NCBI GenBank assembly: GCA_963070105.1
Contig: OY718804.1
Coordinates: 1,856,772 to 1,920,771, forward strand
Reading direction: 5' to 3'
From: Litomosoides sigmodontis
Lineage: Eukaryota > Nematoda > Chromadorea > Rhabditida > Onchocercidae
Length of the DNA: 64,000 nucleotides
Part shown: piece after piece, positions 1-14,710 of the stretch
Layout: every line of letters starts with the position of its first letter
How positions within the stretch are numbered: the first letter of the stretch is position 1
Program-made: the position numbers and the translations under genes
The notes under the pieces: generated by a model
What the model was told of the DNA's origin: nothing
Databases searched by the model: none
What the model saw: the letters and a program-made list of their open reading frames with translations, nothing else

Positions 1-74
1 GGCTGAAGATGTACCATCGTGAAGGAGCATTTTACGTTGAAAGGAATCCGCAGGTTGATATGGAAAATGACTGA
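1..74 (+). CDS. C-terminal end of an upstream gene (partial)
   Basis: Reading from base 3, an open frame of 23 codons (LKMYHREGAFYV... ending VDMEND) stops at the TGA at 72-74. Base composition is clearly richer in GC than the following AT-rich, T-run-rich DNA, which looks like 3' UTR. The gene starts outside the window, so family and function cannot be told from this tail. It could also be a chance open frame at the edge, but the sharp change in composition at the stop favours a real terminal exon. Confidence 0.5.
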   Translation, partial: LKMYHREGAFYVERNPQVDMEND

Positions 75-636
75 TTTCAAAAAGTTGCATATTACATTTT
101 TTTTTCTATCATTACTGCGATATGAATGACAGCTTGGTCGTTCATATTTTTACCGTTATTTTTTGTTGCAAATGGCTATTAGTTTGCAAAACTTTTTTTG
201 AGGCGTACATAATTTTTGCTAACTTTAATTTCTTTTAACCTGTTGATTATGCTGATCGTTGTACCTAACTTTAGTACGCCTTTTTCTATAATATGATGCT
301 CAACAGTGATGAGCTGTTTGCTGCACTTATATTTTAAAACATCTTGATAACTACTGCATGAATCTAATGTATTCTTGAAAATACAACACGAATCTAAAAC
401 ACCTCCTGAGACATAGATATTTCCTCCAGGTTTTTGGTTACACTTGGGAACTTCAAAACGGATTGCATCATAACTCCAGCTCCATATCTTGTTAAGTAGA
501 TTTCTGATGATGAAATGTAACTATTTGTTCGTGTCTCTAAATTGTTTATATTCATTTTTATGCATTTAAACAGTTCGTTTTCTTTCCGCTCATTTGTTTT
601 GCTTTGTTTTCTATGCACAGCATCGGGAAAAGCTGA

Positions 637-845
637 AATATTATTTATTATTTGTTATTATTTATTATTATTATTTATTGTTGTTATCATTATCATCATC
701 ATTACTGTCATCATTATCGTTATTATTGTCATTATCACCGTTATTTTCATTGTCATCACTACTATTATCATTATCATCATTATTATGAATATCATTATTA
801 TTATCGTTATTATTGTTATTATTATTACCATTATTATTATAAATT
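637..845. repeat. degenerate ATT/ATC/GTT trinucleotide tract
   Basis: About 200 bases of mixed TTA, TCA and GTT triplets without long pure runs. It looks like an old, mutated relative of the pure AAT-class arrays elsewhere in the window. Confidence 0.85.
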
Positions 846-1484
846 ATTTCAAACTATACTTTTACCATTCTTCAAAATCATGGCAAATACTTTTCGTGGA
901 ATGTGTAATTAATTATCTGTCATCATTAGCTTTCAAATAATATCGGAGTTTGAAGACTGGCGTGAACTTTATGCAGAGAGGTCATTCGAGTTTATGACCT
1001 TTCTGCATAAAAACTTTTTCTAATTATGAAACTTTTTTTATTGAGAGCAGAGGGAACTTGACATGTTGCTTTGAGTGACCTACTTTCAGATAATGCTTTT
1101 TTGCATTGTGTGATATTCTGAAAAACAGTTGTTCATTGGTTTTTCTACTTGTAAATAGCTGCGGCCTTCTTCGGATGATACAAATTTTCTGGATCAATTA
1201 GAGATGTCATATGTAACACATTGTGCAGACTATTGGCAAATTTAGTTTTGCACTCTTAATTGGTATCCGATAGGGAACAGCTTATGCAGCAAAGGAAAAG
1301 GAAAGGCACCATTGCACGCTAGTGTTAGTAGAAAGTTTATGACTAAATGGAAAGGATTGAATTTCAGTTGTGTGAATGACAATTAGTACTTTCTTTCAGA
1401 GGCAATCGATTTTTTTCTTTTGTTCGGAGAATAAACGTTGTTAGTAGACGAAATGTCAACAAATGTTGATCGTTAATAATGGCG

Positions 1485-1612
1485 ATAGTAGTGGTAGTAG
1501 TGGCAGTGGTGGTGGTGGTCGTAGTGGTGGTGGTCGTGGCGGTGGCGATGGTGGTGGTGGTGGTAGTTGTTGGTGTTGGTTGGTTGGTATTGGATGATGG
1601 TGATGATAGTGA
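1485..1612. repeat. GGT-rich imperfect trinucleotide tract
   Basis: Imperfect GGT/AGT/CGT triplets, strongly G-rich on the plus strand, ending in TGG and TTGG runs. It lies about 100 bases before the AGT array and probably shares its origin by slippage. Confidence 0.8.
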
Positions 1613-1706
1613 TGTTTGATTAGCAGCGGCAACATTCCACTACTAAGTGGTAGTTATGGTGAGGTAGTCATCATAGTGAGTGCCGAGGAGGATATTTTTA
1701 TATAGG

Positions 1707-2703
<997 letters not shown>

Positions 2704-3548
2704 TGATGTGCTCTGTTGTTTGGTGAGGCGAAGAAGCGAAAGGAGTGAGTCGTTGTTGAAAGAGCTCAAAATGAACAACTAAACGAACTAGTCAGCTAGT
2801 AGCTAGTAATTCTCTTATTTGTCAAGCAATGAAATATTTCTGAAATAAAAAGTAGTTAAATGGAGAGAAAGAGAGGGAGAGAGAGAGAGAGAAGGGATCA
2901 TGAAAGGGTATGATGATGAGAGCTGTAGTATAGTATTAGTGCTGGATAGGTGCGTGAGTAACGCTTCGAACTCTCTCTCCAACAACAACAACAACAACAA
3001 ACAACAACAACAGCAGTATCATCCGCCAACTCTCCCCCATCCTATCTATATCTTATTGATTGCTGCTAGACATTTGTTTGTTTGTTGTGTACGCTGCCTA
3101 ATCAGAACGATCATTTGATGTTGTTTACTTGGGGTGCAGTTGACGAGTGGGGAAATGGTCGTTTTAGTTTTGCAGCAAGTCGTTTGTTTCCTACCGCTGC
3201 ATTCAGCACTACACTAATGTAGGAGAGGAAGGACGAAGCATTGGATATGGAAATTTAATTCTCGTATTGTTTTAGTGTTTTTGCTAGTTGAAAATTGTGT
3301 AAAAATTTTTTGAAATTTTTTCACAAGTATGAAAATAGCAAAATGTTGAAATTAACATAGTGTTTGTTGAAAGCACAGGGATAATGGAGTTATGGGTTGG
3401 TGTGGTGTGAAATGATTACAAGCTGAAACGAGTGTAATCGTTTGGTATTTTAAAGTTATTAAATGTATTGGTAATTTCGTTTTGAAAACAATATGATATC
3501 CGATGTTGCATGATAATTGTTTCTTTTTGTTATCAATTTTCGTGCTAA

Positions 3549-3561
3549 CTTCGATATTCAG
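3549..3561 (+). promoter_or_regulatory. possible trans-splice acceptor before the MADF gene
   Basis: The sequence ttcgatattcag is a good nematode 3' splice site 37 bases before the chosen ATG, and no convincing 5' exon is visible upstream. A second acceptor-like ttaatttag follows 14 bases later. Spliced-leader use is inferred, not seen. Confidence 0.4.
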
Positions 3562-3598
3562 GTTAATTAATTTAGGTTGTGAATGTTTTTGTGAAGGA

Positions 3599-5886
3599 AT
3601 GATGAACGATACCAGTGGTACCTGCCTTGTAGGATCCAAAGAGATCAAGCAGGAAGAAATGGAAGAGAGATCGAAAACGGAGAGAAGATTAAGCTTGAAG
3701 CGAGCAATTGATGAAGTAGCGGGACAAATAATTAATTGTGACGAACAGCTTAAACGTTTGTTTGTGGAATTATAAATTTTGTTTTTGCAAATTGCAGAAG
3801 AATTATGAGCATTATTATCGATTGTGATTTAATTTACACGTTTTTTTTAGGTTGTAAAATTAAAATTGAAGATGGCCATGAAGAAGATCTGTCTGATATT
3901 TGTGCTAATGGTGTGCTTCTCGCTGTGGAACCATCTACAAGTCATTCTGTGACAGTGAATTGCGAGGCATGGATTACAGTTGAATCGTTGTATTTATGTA
4001 TTTGTTTACATAATTCGCATATTTATTTCGTTTAGTGTATAGGCGGAATACTTTGGCGAAATGCTTTAGAAAATTGTAAACAATGTTTATGAAACGCTAG
4101 CTATCTGATTATTCAGAGGCATACTGTAGTATTTTAAAGTACTTGCTTATTTTCGGAAAATGACAGGATTGGATTTTTTTCAGGATGGGACGATTTTAAC
4201 AGATTTCACTGAGAAGATTTCAAGCAAGTCAACTAATTTGCGACATGTGCTTGTTTTTAAAGGTTCTTGTAGTTTTCTTCTTTAAATGCTATTTTATGAA
4301 TATTGACATGTAGTTTTAATAGATGGTTGGATTTTCTCTCTTGTTCAACATTACTCATAGTTTTGAACCATCATTAAATTCTGAATAATTAATATTGCAG
4401 GTCCTGAAATGGAATGTTTCATTGATTTAGTTAGACGTAATGAGATACTGTGGGATGGTAGCTTCGAAGAATACCATACTCGAACGAACAAAAAGAAGCA
4501 AGCCTGGGAGAGCATTGCAGCAGAGATGTCGAATGATTTAAAACAAGTTGATGGTATTAAATTTTGATTCTAGCTGGATCGATTTGGGTTTTCAACAAAT
4601 TTAGGCGATAATCGTTTCTCCATACTGTCCTCTCTTCTCTTCATTTGGGCCTCCGTGTCAAATATCTCTACCATCACCAAACTTGTTTTTCCTCATTGCT
4701 ATCATGTGTAAGCGAAGTATGGTGCATCGACGTTAGAGCAATATTTTCCATTTTAAAAATTTATAAACTTGAGGTGAAGAAATTACGCACAATCTAAGTG
4801 AATGTGAATTAAATGAACTGTCTTTCAATATACAGTCCTGTATTTTAGAAGAAACATGCCGAAAAATATGGTTGCAACTGCGGCGATCTTATGCTAATGA
4901 GAAACGACAACAAAAGCAGAATCATGGTTCGAGGACAACACGAAATTGTAAATACCGACGATATTTTGATGCGATGAAATTCCTGGATGGTGTCATGGAG
5001 GAGGAATTTGCTCGGTATGTTTTTAATACCGTTGCTACAGCAAGTATGTGTCATGGATAGATGTTTAAGTATTTCAATTTTGTATGGTTAAGCGAGATCC
5101 GAGGATCAAACAAAACTCAGGAGTATAAGAAGACACTCAATATCAGGGACTTTTTTTTAATATTAAATAAGAAAACGATTTAACAGTGCTGTGACCTGTT
5201 GAATTTGATGTTTTGATGATTAGCAGTTTGGAGCACTAGTTTAAATTTCAAAGATAAGTTATTAATTACCGTGGGCTTTAAATATATTTGCTTTGTTTCC
5301 AGTGATAGTTTCTTCATATCAGAACCTGAAGGTGGAAAGTCATGTAGCAACAGTCCTGCCCCGGACATAGGAGTCTCCAGGAAAGACATTATCGACAGTA
5401 TCCGGAAATCCGGAGGTAGTCTTTTTTATTTGCCACTGACTGACTCATTGATATGGAAATATACACGAAAATAGGTTCAAGGAATTACTGGCCTTCTTTA
5501 ATTCGCAGTTTTGTTTTTTGATTGTTTATTTTATACCAATTTTTTCAGATATCCGTAAGGAAATTACTGTGGAAAATGACGCCAATAGTTCAAAGGTTAT
5601 TGATACTATTGCTTTACTTGCGCACCAATTGCAAGGTCAAGGAAATGAGTTACCAGTTGAGGTAGCACAACCAACTCAACTACAACCAGCACAGTCGTCA
5701 AAACCACCAAAAGCAAGAGATTCCTCCATCATTAATGGGTCCGCACCAACGGAACAACAGTTTTATCAACAGCTACAGACCTGCTTTTTTATGCTAACAC
5801 ATGAAAAGCAGATAATTTTGCAACGCGATATTATGAAATTTGCATTCAGAAGGACGAATCAGTTGATGGATGACAATGGTTTCTAG
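3599..5886 (+). CDS. MADF-BESS domain protein, probable DNA-binding transcriptional regulator
   Basis: Seven exons join in phase: 3599-3755, 3851-3978, 4184-4262, 4401-4553, 4849-5014, 5303-5415, 5549-5886, giving about 377 residues. Residues about 122-215 form a MADF domain (Myb/SANT-like, DNA binding): a start resembling MECFIDLVRRNEILWD, then KKKQAWESIAAEM, then CRKIWLQLRRSYANEKRQQK and a YFDAMKFLDGVM end. Residues about 335-369 (QQFYQQLQTCFFMLTHEKQ onward) resemble a BESS protein-interaction motif, the usual C-terminal partner of MADF. The first about 120 residues are acidic and of unknown role. The start is the first of two adjacent ATGs after an acceptor. The donor at 3978 (ACA before gttgaa) is weak; an earlier gtgaat at 3952 would also keep frame. 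Targets are unknown. Confidence 0.85.
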
Positions 5887-6980
5887 AATGGCTCTGCTGT
5901 CATTACGTTGATTGTGAAATTTAATCCAGAGTTAACATTTAAATTTACTCTGATTCACGACTTTTGTAGGCTCGCCGAAATATGCTGTTTATTAAGCCTT
6001 TTTCTGGAGTTAGCTTGTAGTTGCAAATTCGTAAAGCATCTAAATCAAAGAACAGCATAGATTGTGCATTTTCAATATCTCTATGCTAATTCACATTTGT
6101 ACTGTCGTAAAGTTCATGTCTCGAACACCAGTATCATTTTAAACATTTGGAATTTATATGGCATCTTATGATTTGTTTATATTTGTATAGAAAACTCGGC
6201 TGTATTCTTATGATGGTTTCCTGATGGATCAATTGTGATGCTAACATTCCCTCATATTTACTCACTTTTTTGAAAGAAAGTCAGGTTCGCTAACATGAAT
6301 AATAATTTGAAATTCTTGCAAAAAAATAATTAAACGAAGTGAAAGAGATTTGGTATTGCAAAGGTTTTTGATATTGCTTTTATTTCATCATCTCAAACTA
6401 TAATAATGCATATTTCATAATTGTTTTCAAAATTTCCTGTGGCTTTTATTCAGATGATACGCAGGTCAGTCGTGAGTATCAATGATTATCTTAAGCAAAA
6501 AATTAGGATGCTAATGTGTGTGATGTCACTGTAGTTAGCATTTGCATATTATGATATCAGTAAGAATGGAATGAGTGCAAAATGAAAAAAAAAAATATCA
6601 CTTGTAAAAGAGGAGAATTGCATAACCTGTTCAGATTCAAATGGAAAGTCACCCACCGTTCAAGATGTTATAGCTGTAACGTTGGATTTTCTTCATGTGT
6701 AAAAAGATATGTAAAAAGAAGGCAGAAATGAAAGTTTTGTGTGAATGTTATGAAGCGTTTAGTTCCAATTAAGCAACATATATCTTGCAGATTAGTTTGA
6801 ACTTCTTTGGAAATTAGAATTTTCATAATTTGAATTAAGTTTAAATGTTTTGCAATAATTAAATGAAATGAAATTTAAGTAATATGAGAAGTATTAAACT
6901 ACAGTCCATTGCACGGTTCATGTTGATTGTTATTTCGTTTAATATTAGTCGGAAATTACAGGTTTTCAATGTGTGAAAAC

Positions 6981-6983
<3 letters not shown>

Positions 6984-7043
<60 letters not shown>
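6984..7043. repeat. (GT)n microsatellite with one TTT break
   Basis: Dinucleotide GT run interrupted once at about 7011-7013. Confidence 0.95.
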
Positions 7044-7045
<2 letters not shown>

Positions 7046-8747
7046 TGTTTCATTCGTAGAAGAAGTGAAGGACACACGTCCCTTGACAACATTTAGTAAA
7101 GTTACAACACATTTAAACTACCGAACGCTAACTTATGCAGCACAACATCTCTATAAAAAAACTATACATTCAAATGTAAAAGTCGATTGGAGTTAAATTT
7201 GGTGGAATTTCAGCTTTCCGATGAGCTTAAAACAACCTTTTCCAAACATCACACCTATTACCCGGCTATCGTCCAAACGCAACAGTATACAAATTTGATT
7301 ATATTCAATTATCAGAGATTTTGCAAATGAGGAATTAGTTATATTGTGTGTTCACAAAATTATCAACACATCAGGAAATTAATTTAGGAGTAAGTATGAG
7401 ATTAATAAAAGATCCAAATTTCAGTAAAAGATTTGAAATTATAAGTAAATTTTTTTTTGTTATATTTTAAGCTAAATTATTATTGTTTTGCTTTTTTTTG
7501 TATATGTAACTTTTTTTAAAATTAATTGTCAAATTTCACTGCAATTACTGTTTGAGCAGTTGTTTTAAATAATTTTTTTTTCTTGAATTTAATTTTTTCT
7601 TTTTACTAAATTTCAGGAAAATTTTTTTTTTTTGCTCCACAAAAAAAATGAAACTAAATGAAGAAAATTCATTTCTTTTAAAGAAAATTCATTTCATGAA
7701 ATTATTTAATGAATGGAATTTTTGATAGATTATCGCTGATAATAATTTAGTGATATAGCACCATCACCTATTTGCTACTATCACTTTCAAACAACAGCTT
7801 ATCACTCAACAGCTTATTCAAAGTTTCAACAGCTTATCACTTTATCGCTCATAATGAATGCGTGTCATCGGATATCTGCCTATCACTAACATACCAATCA
7901 TACACCTATCCTTATCAATTATCATAATTGATTTGTTCATTGAAACACGTTTGACGATTGTTTCATACTGCAGTAGCACTCACTTCACATCACATCATTA
8001 TTACATTATGGCCATCACAATTAATCAATTATCAATGCTATTGATTACCCGCTTCAGAAACGAGCTACAGTAGCACTTAGATTGATAAAATTCTCAGTGC
8101 CCGTTATCATCCTATCAGAAATTGATAACTCATAAACACCTGCTACTATCACTTCATCCTACAACAAACGCCCATCCTATAATCTTCTAAACAGTCAAGC
8201 ATTAACTGATAATAGCTTACATCCTTGGATTATTTATTTTTTAAAAATTAACTGATAATGACTTACTCTTTGAAATGCTTATTTTATGAAAAAATAAATT
8301 AGAAAAAGCACACACGCACACACACACACAGGCATGCACACACAACTAAACAGAATTAAAAATGAAATAAATGAAAAGTAACGGAATAATTAATTAATTA
8401 ATTCAATTCAGTTTTACTTTTCCTCACAAACAGCAATATTAATTAATCCCAATTAAGAGAAAAAAAAATTCTTCACTCATCTAACATGAGTCTCTTTTGA
8501 TATTTATGTTCTCTCACTTATCACTTATCGCTTTCCTCCTTTTTTCCTGTTTTTAAATCTCACAATCTTATGAAAGGAAAGGAACGACAAAAGCAAAAAG
8601 GAAGGAAAACAAAACAAAGCAAAAAATTTACTAACACCTGTAATCCGATTTTTGAATTCATTAAAAAAAAAACTCCAAATTTTCCCTCCCCAACACATCA
8701 CCGTCAATTCAATTGTTCATTCAATTCAATCATCATTTCTTCATAGC

Positions 8748-8764
8748 AGTAAAGTATGGAAGCG
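8748..8764 (+). other. possible tiny first exon (M-E-A) upstream of the patched-related gene
   Basis: A T-rich stretch ending in tcatag is followed within about ten bases by ATG GAA GCG and a strong donor gtatgt. The three codons end in phase 0, which would read in frame through the acceptor at 16030 into the exon beginning AAC AGA GAA ATT ATG. This could be an alternative 5' end with a 7.3-kb intron, or chance. Confidence 0.15.
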
Positions 8765-8973
8765 GTATGTCCTTTATTTGTAAATTGAATATCAAAATTT
8801 TACACGAACAAGTTTTCCATAATAAAATTTCACGCAAAGATCTGCGGATGGCAGTAGGGGCGTGTAATTTTTTTTTAGTTGCGTCACCACTTTACAATGA
8901 CTCTCTTCCAGCGTGTATTTGCGTGTAGTTGGGTACGGATGGGACCGTGCGTTGTAGATGTGTAAGGGTGTAC

Positions 8974-8974
<1 letters not shown>

Positions 8975-9040
<66 letters not shown>
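8975..9040. repeat. (TG)33 microsatellite
   Basis: Uninterrupted TG dinucleotides. Confidence 0.97.
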
Positions 9041-9041
<1 letters not shown>

Positions 9042-11665
9042 CTGTGACGTATTTCTGTAGTCGTTCAAAAAATTGAGTAATTTTTTATTAAATAAAATTA
9101 AATAACATTACTTATCAAAATTTTATTCCTACCTCTTTTCTCGCTTCTGCTTTTGAGAAATTGAAATTTGAAAAATCCTGAAAAATTCCGTAAAATTTCA
9201 TAAAGCATATAAATGCATACACAAAAATTATTGTTTTGTTTTTCTCTCCAAAATGCTTAATTTATTTGCTTGTTTAGGACGAGAAGTGAATTTTGCAATT
9301 GTGCACATAGCGCAGCAGTAGTTTCTTCGGTCATTTTTTTTTTATTCATAAAATTTGTGTAATGCATTCTTTTTTTTGAGTGGCAGAGAACAACTTTACA
9401 TGCTTATAAATAATTTAATTGAGAAAAAAAAGCGAATTTAATTTATCACAAAACACAAATTTAATTTATTATAATTACAATTATAATAGTAAAATTTTCA
9501 TTGCTAGTAAAGTGTGAAACAATGGTTGCATTAATTTTGACGGACACCGTTGCAAGTAATTCTTCTTCTTTTTCTTTCTCTTTTTTTTCCGTCCTTTTTT
9601 TTAATTTTACAAAAAAAAAAACAAAAAACAAAAATTTTTTTCCAATTAATTTTGTTTCACAAATGTTTGCAAAATTAAATATGATGGAAGCTGTCTGTTT
9701 TCCTAACCACCATCATCATTTTTCATCATTAAATTGTAAGAGAATTGTAATTTTAGTTGAAAAATTAGTTGCTGAACGATTTGAATATTGGAATAGGAAT
9801 GAATGAATGAATGAAATGGCGATGAGTAGGTGCATTGACCTCTAGCAGTTAAATATTGCCATTCTAACACTGTGTTGCTACCACCTGCCATTAACAGTGA
9901 TAAAATTTGAAATCTTGTTTGATATGATCTGATCGAATATCGACAGGTAAACAGCACCACTATTACATTTCGCTGATAATTAAGTAACAATTGAGAAAGC
10001 GATGGTGATGATGATGATGAGTTGCAGAATTATTATTGCTAGAAATTTTATTCTTTTAATTAAATTAATTTAGTAAATGTTACTGAAAAAAACTTTTCCT
10101 ACCCTTCTCATTGTAAATCTTCAATTGTTGGTTTGTTTTTCGTTGTTTAAATTAGCGGCGTAAATTTGATTTTTTTTCAAATTTATGTATTAGTTATTAT
10201 TTTAAATTTCATTTTTTTCAATTTATGCATTTGTAATTATTTGTTTCATTTGCTTATTGATCGTTGTTTTTCCACCTTACTTTTTCATAAATATTATTAA
10301 AAATTTTATTTTTCTAAATTTTTTTTTCTATGAGACCTATTTTCCAATGGGTAATTTAAATTGCGAAAAAATGTGCACGGTGTGATATTGCATTAAAAGG
10401 CTGCAATAATTAATCTGATAAGAAATTTTTTGCGGAGGTAAATAATGCATCAATGTTGGAGTGCCCTGTCTAGAAGTATATCACTTTTATAGGAATTACA
10501 TTTTTAAATGAATCATTTTGAAATCGATTATTTCCATTTCGAGAAATGCAATAAATTGAAAATGAAAATTTTCCAATACTGTTGAGAACGATAACATTTC
10601 AGTTGCAGTATGGAAAAAGTTAAATTTCAATCAATGATATGGAAAAAGTTAAATTTCAATGATAAACCACTTAATTTTTAATGCTAACCTGAAATCTAAC
10701 CTGTTTGAAGCATTTCTTCTCGTTTGACTAACATGTTGCTAATTTTTTGCCCTGTACCACTTCCACACTTCTAAATTTTAATTCTTGTCTAAAATTAACT
10801 TTTAATTGTTATCTGATATATTTGATATAAGATATAGTTCATGCAATTGTAGCAGTGAATAAAGCTTTGAAGGAGAAAGGATTGATAATTTATTTTGTGT
10901 GAAATTTTGACGCCGACATTTTTTACCGTTTTATCACATCGATGGTTACTGATAAGCCATTTGGTGATTTCACACTATTATCACTTACCGATGCTAAAAT
11001 TATCAGTGATAAAATTGATTTATTTTTTTTCAATTTTATTAGTGTTATTTTTTGAGTTGGGTATTTTGCCAAAATGAAAAAAAAAAGAAATTTATTATAT
11101 CAGTTTTTATAAATCATTTTTGTACAATATTTTTTTTTACGGGCATATTATCGGTCATCATTTTAAAGTAACGGCTAATTAACTAATTAGTCAGTAATTG
11201 GATATTTTAAAATTGCTACCTTTCTCTTAATTTTTACATCACATTTCATTGACTGGAGAGGAGGAGGAAAAAAAGCAAAAAGTTGCATATTTTATCTTAA
11301 TTTTACAGTCATTTCACGGCTCTCCTCTTTTTCACTCTCTCTCTCCCTCTCCGTGTCATTTTTACATTTTTTTTTTGCTCTTTGTTTATTAATTGATCAT
11401 TTACGACATTTATGTATTAATATAGCACAAATATAATTAACAATATCAAACAAAATCAATTATCCATACTTTAAAGTTTTTTTAAATATTTGCAACTTGG
11501 AAATGAACTGGATTGCTACTGTTGCAAAATTACCGTAACTGTTAAATTTTTAATTAAATCTATCATCTTCCTTCTCTATTCATCCAATTTCTCTTTCTTC
11601 GATCACATAAAATTTTATTTTTGCATAATTCAAAAAAGAACAGCGAGATGAAATAAAAACGAGAG

Positions 11666-11698
11666 GGGGGGGGGGGGTGGAGGGAGAGAGAGAGAGAG
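11666..11698. repeat. poly-G run followed by GA repeat
   Basis: A run of about 13 G with flanking GGAGGG, then GA repeats. It is purine-only on the plus strand and a possible quadruplex or triplex former. Confidence 0.85.
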
Positions 11699-12632
11699 TG
11701 AAGCGAGTGAGAAGTGCTAAAAAGAAAAAACCAAAAAAAAAGCACGATAATTAGTTGGGAAGCAATTTTTAAGGTAATATTTTTCACATTTACAAGCAAC
11801 CTGATTTACCTATTCCTATTTCACACCTACCTGTTATCAATTTTTTTTTTGCTCATAATTTATGCATACATTTCCTTTGTCAAATGTCGTTCGTTCACTT
11901 CGTCCTTTTTTTTTTATGTTAATTTTTTTTTTGTGCTTATTCGTAACTTCTTCAGTGCATCGTTTTTTTTTTTGTTCTTAATTCAATCATAAATTTTTCA
12001 GCGTTCTTTTTCCTTTCTATTGTTTTCATTTTTTTCCATTATCACTTTTATCAGTGCAAATTGCTTATGTGATTTTTCACTTTTATATCATTTATGTTTC
12101 ACCATCTTTTATTCATTTTTTATTTTAAATGAATTAGCTATAGTTTTATTACAATAATTATTAGCTGAAGTGATAATTGCAACTGGGAGTACTGTAATTT
12201 AGTGATTTATGATTGGTAAAAGTTGCAATTGTTGCTTGAAACAGAAATATCCACTGCTACAAATCATGCATTCCGTAATTGCTTGCATAATTGATAGCAC
12301 CTATTATTAGCCAACGTATCTTGCTTACTTTAATTTAAAATAAAAAAAAAGATTTAATTTGAAGTAGAAATACTTTGTTGTGACTGATAATGCAGTAAGC
12401 AGTAGCAGCACCTACAGCTCCCAATTCAACTCTTCTCTCAGAATTTGTAAAAAAAGGAAAGAGGAGGAATCAGTGCTTACTGTGATAAGCGCCCGTGTAC
12501 TCTCATAATTAGTGTTAATTGGTAGTGCAACAAACATACATCATTGATAGTTGAGAGGTGAGAGAAGTGCCGGTGGAGTTGCAATGGAAAATTGTTGTAA
12601 AATGGTTGTGAGGGAGGACAGTTCCAGTTTGA

Positions 12633-12690
12633 CCTTGTCTTACTTTACCTGTCTACCGTGCCCTTGTCTTACTTTACCTGTCTACCGTGC
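12633..12690. repeat. 29-bp perfect tandem duplication
   Basis: The 29-base unit starting ccttgtcttactttacc is present twice without visible change. The duplication lies in an unassigned open frame (12551-12877), which it inflates. Confidence 0.9.
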
Positions 12691-12861
12691 GCAATCACTT
12701 CCTATCAATCGTTTATCAGTGATGAAAGTGAATTGTACACATTCTTTATGCAAACATTCACCGCCGCTGCAACTAACAACTATCTCACTGCTTATCATAT
12801 CACAACAGGGAGTGATAGTTGTTGCACCTTATTTACTCCTTCCCTCCTCAAAAGACCTAAA

Positions 12862-13180
12862 ATGTGGGTGTCGTTGATAAGATGATAAATGTACGTATGA
12901 TTAACACATTCAGTGATAAGGCATGTTCTCATAGATAAACGATCAATTCAAATGCTAATTTCAATTTCGTTTTTAGTTGTTTCAAATTTTTCACATATAT
13001 CAATATATGAATATATGTGAATAGAATATGGGTGTCGATGATAAGATGATAAATGTACGTATGATTAACACATTCAGTGATAAGGCATGTTCTCATAGAT
13101 AAATGATTAATTCAAATGCTAATTTCAATTTTGTTTTTAGTTGTTTCAAATTATGCACATATATAAATACATATGTATGT
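12862..13180. repeat. 165-bp diverged tandem duplication
   Basis: Two copies, starting near 12862 and 13027, share gataagatgataaatgtacg and most of the following 110 bases with a few substitutions. Each copy ends in an ATATGT-rich stretch; in copy 1, CACATATA and TATATGTG arms at about 12992-13020 can fold into a hairpin. Confidence 0.9.
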
Positions 13181-14189
13181 ATGAAAACATTCAGTAATAA
13201 GGTTTTGCACACATGGTTAAGCGAATTCTGTTATTAATTTTAATTTTGGTTTGTTACAGCTTTCTTGCTGGGAAACGAAAAGAAAGAGAAACTTGGTCTA
13301 ATTTTAAATTGTCTAACCATTACAAATTGAAATGTTTATTTTCACTTTTTTTCTTGAGTATTCAATGAGAACTTTATTGAATGAAATTATAAGATACTCA
13401 TGAATATTCGATGAAATTTGTTTTAGTGGAAAATACATTGATTTAATTCTGGTTTAAAAAATCAATTTCAAAATTAATAACTTCAATCAATGCTATCTTA
13501 TTTAGATTGATGAAAGAGAACAGTGAATAATTTTAATTTAAACAATAATTGATCATTAAATTAAAGCACAAATATAGCGCTGAAACTTATTAGCATGTTC
13601 TAGTTTCAAGTTATTTGTGCGTTAGTTTTATAGCTACCAGTGAATTGCATTCAAAAAAAAAAAAAAAAAATCACCCACAAATTGTATGCCATAATTTGCT
13701 CATTAAATAATTTCGCTGATTAGCTCAGCGAACAACACATCGCGTTTATTTTCAATGAGATCATTTTTATTGAAATGTGATTTTTTTTTTAACATCCATA
13801 AATATCATATGTATCAAATTTCCGGTACTAATTCTATACGACCTTTTCTTTTTCCTTGCTCCTTCATTTTTCAGTCCTTTTTTACTAGCATTGTCTCTCG
13901 CATGTAAAAATATTTAAATTTGCTACAGCAATGTGGAAGTAAGCGGAGGAGGAAGAGAAGATTGGACAGTAAAGGAGGCGAGATAAATACTTAATTACAA
14001 CATCGCCGATTTTGCTACTTCCATTATTTCTGTCCGTTTTGCGCTCGCACCTCTACTGAACACCATTTTCACGTAAAAATGACCCAATTAAGACGATGAA
14101 ATTATTCCTATCACAGCCATCGAACAATCTGTCTATCATATCAAATATTTTACATAAAATTTCAATAGCAACATGTTACGTTTATTACA

Positions 14190-14710
14190 ATATATATTAC
14201 ATGCATTTAATATGTATACATATATATGCATATATATTATATATATATAATACATATATATACATATATATATATTATATATATACGTATATTTTTAATT
14301 ACATACTGTATATTAATACAGTTAACATGTAACGTGCGCCATATACGGTACATATATGCTTAACACATATATATGCCATACAATGTATGTAATACATATA
14401 ATTAATATATATTAATTGAAATATATGTATAATGTATGTGACGTATACGATACATTTATTATGTATGCGTATAATGTCATACACATTGCGCATATTATAT
14501 TTACAGTAACATTTATATGCAAATATATGTAATACAGTATATATACAAGATATATGTTCCATGTGTACATAACAATATACAGTACATATTATGTATACAG
14601 TATGATATGATATGAATACTTAATATGCATATGGGGTTCACAGTATACATAATATATAATATATGTAATACTTAATATATACATAAGTTGTATATCTTAT
14701 ATGTTAATTA
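14190..14710. repeat. AT-alternating low-complexity region
   Basis: About 500 bases of alternating TA, TATG and ACATA motifs with many local inverted repeats. Open frames on both strands are products of this composition. Confidence 0.85.

Noticed and set aside
542..940. Ile-rich 132-codon plus-strand frame
   Set aside because: It is composed largely of the degenerate ATT/ATC tract, with no splice sites.
12551..12885. Two overlapping plus-strand open frames of 75-108 codons
   Set aside because: They span a 29-bp tandem duplication, have no splice sites or recognisable domains, and compete with each other in different frames.
13719..13735. tRNA-like box (ttagctcagcg) near 13.7 kb
   Set aside because: It is part of a small hairpin CGCTGA-TTAGC-TCAGCG. 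No B box (GGTTCGA) or acceptor stem follows at the right distance.
14190..14710. Possible transposon or origin in the AT-alternating region
   Set aside because: No terminal inverted repeats, target duplications or coding remnants were visible; low-complexity expansion explains it.
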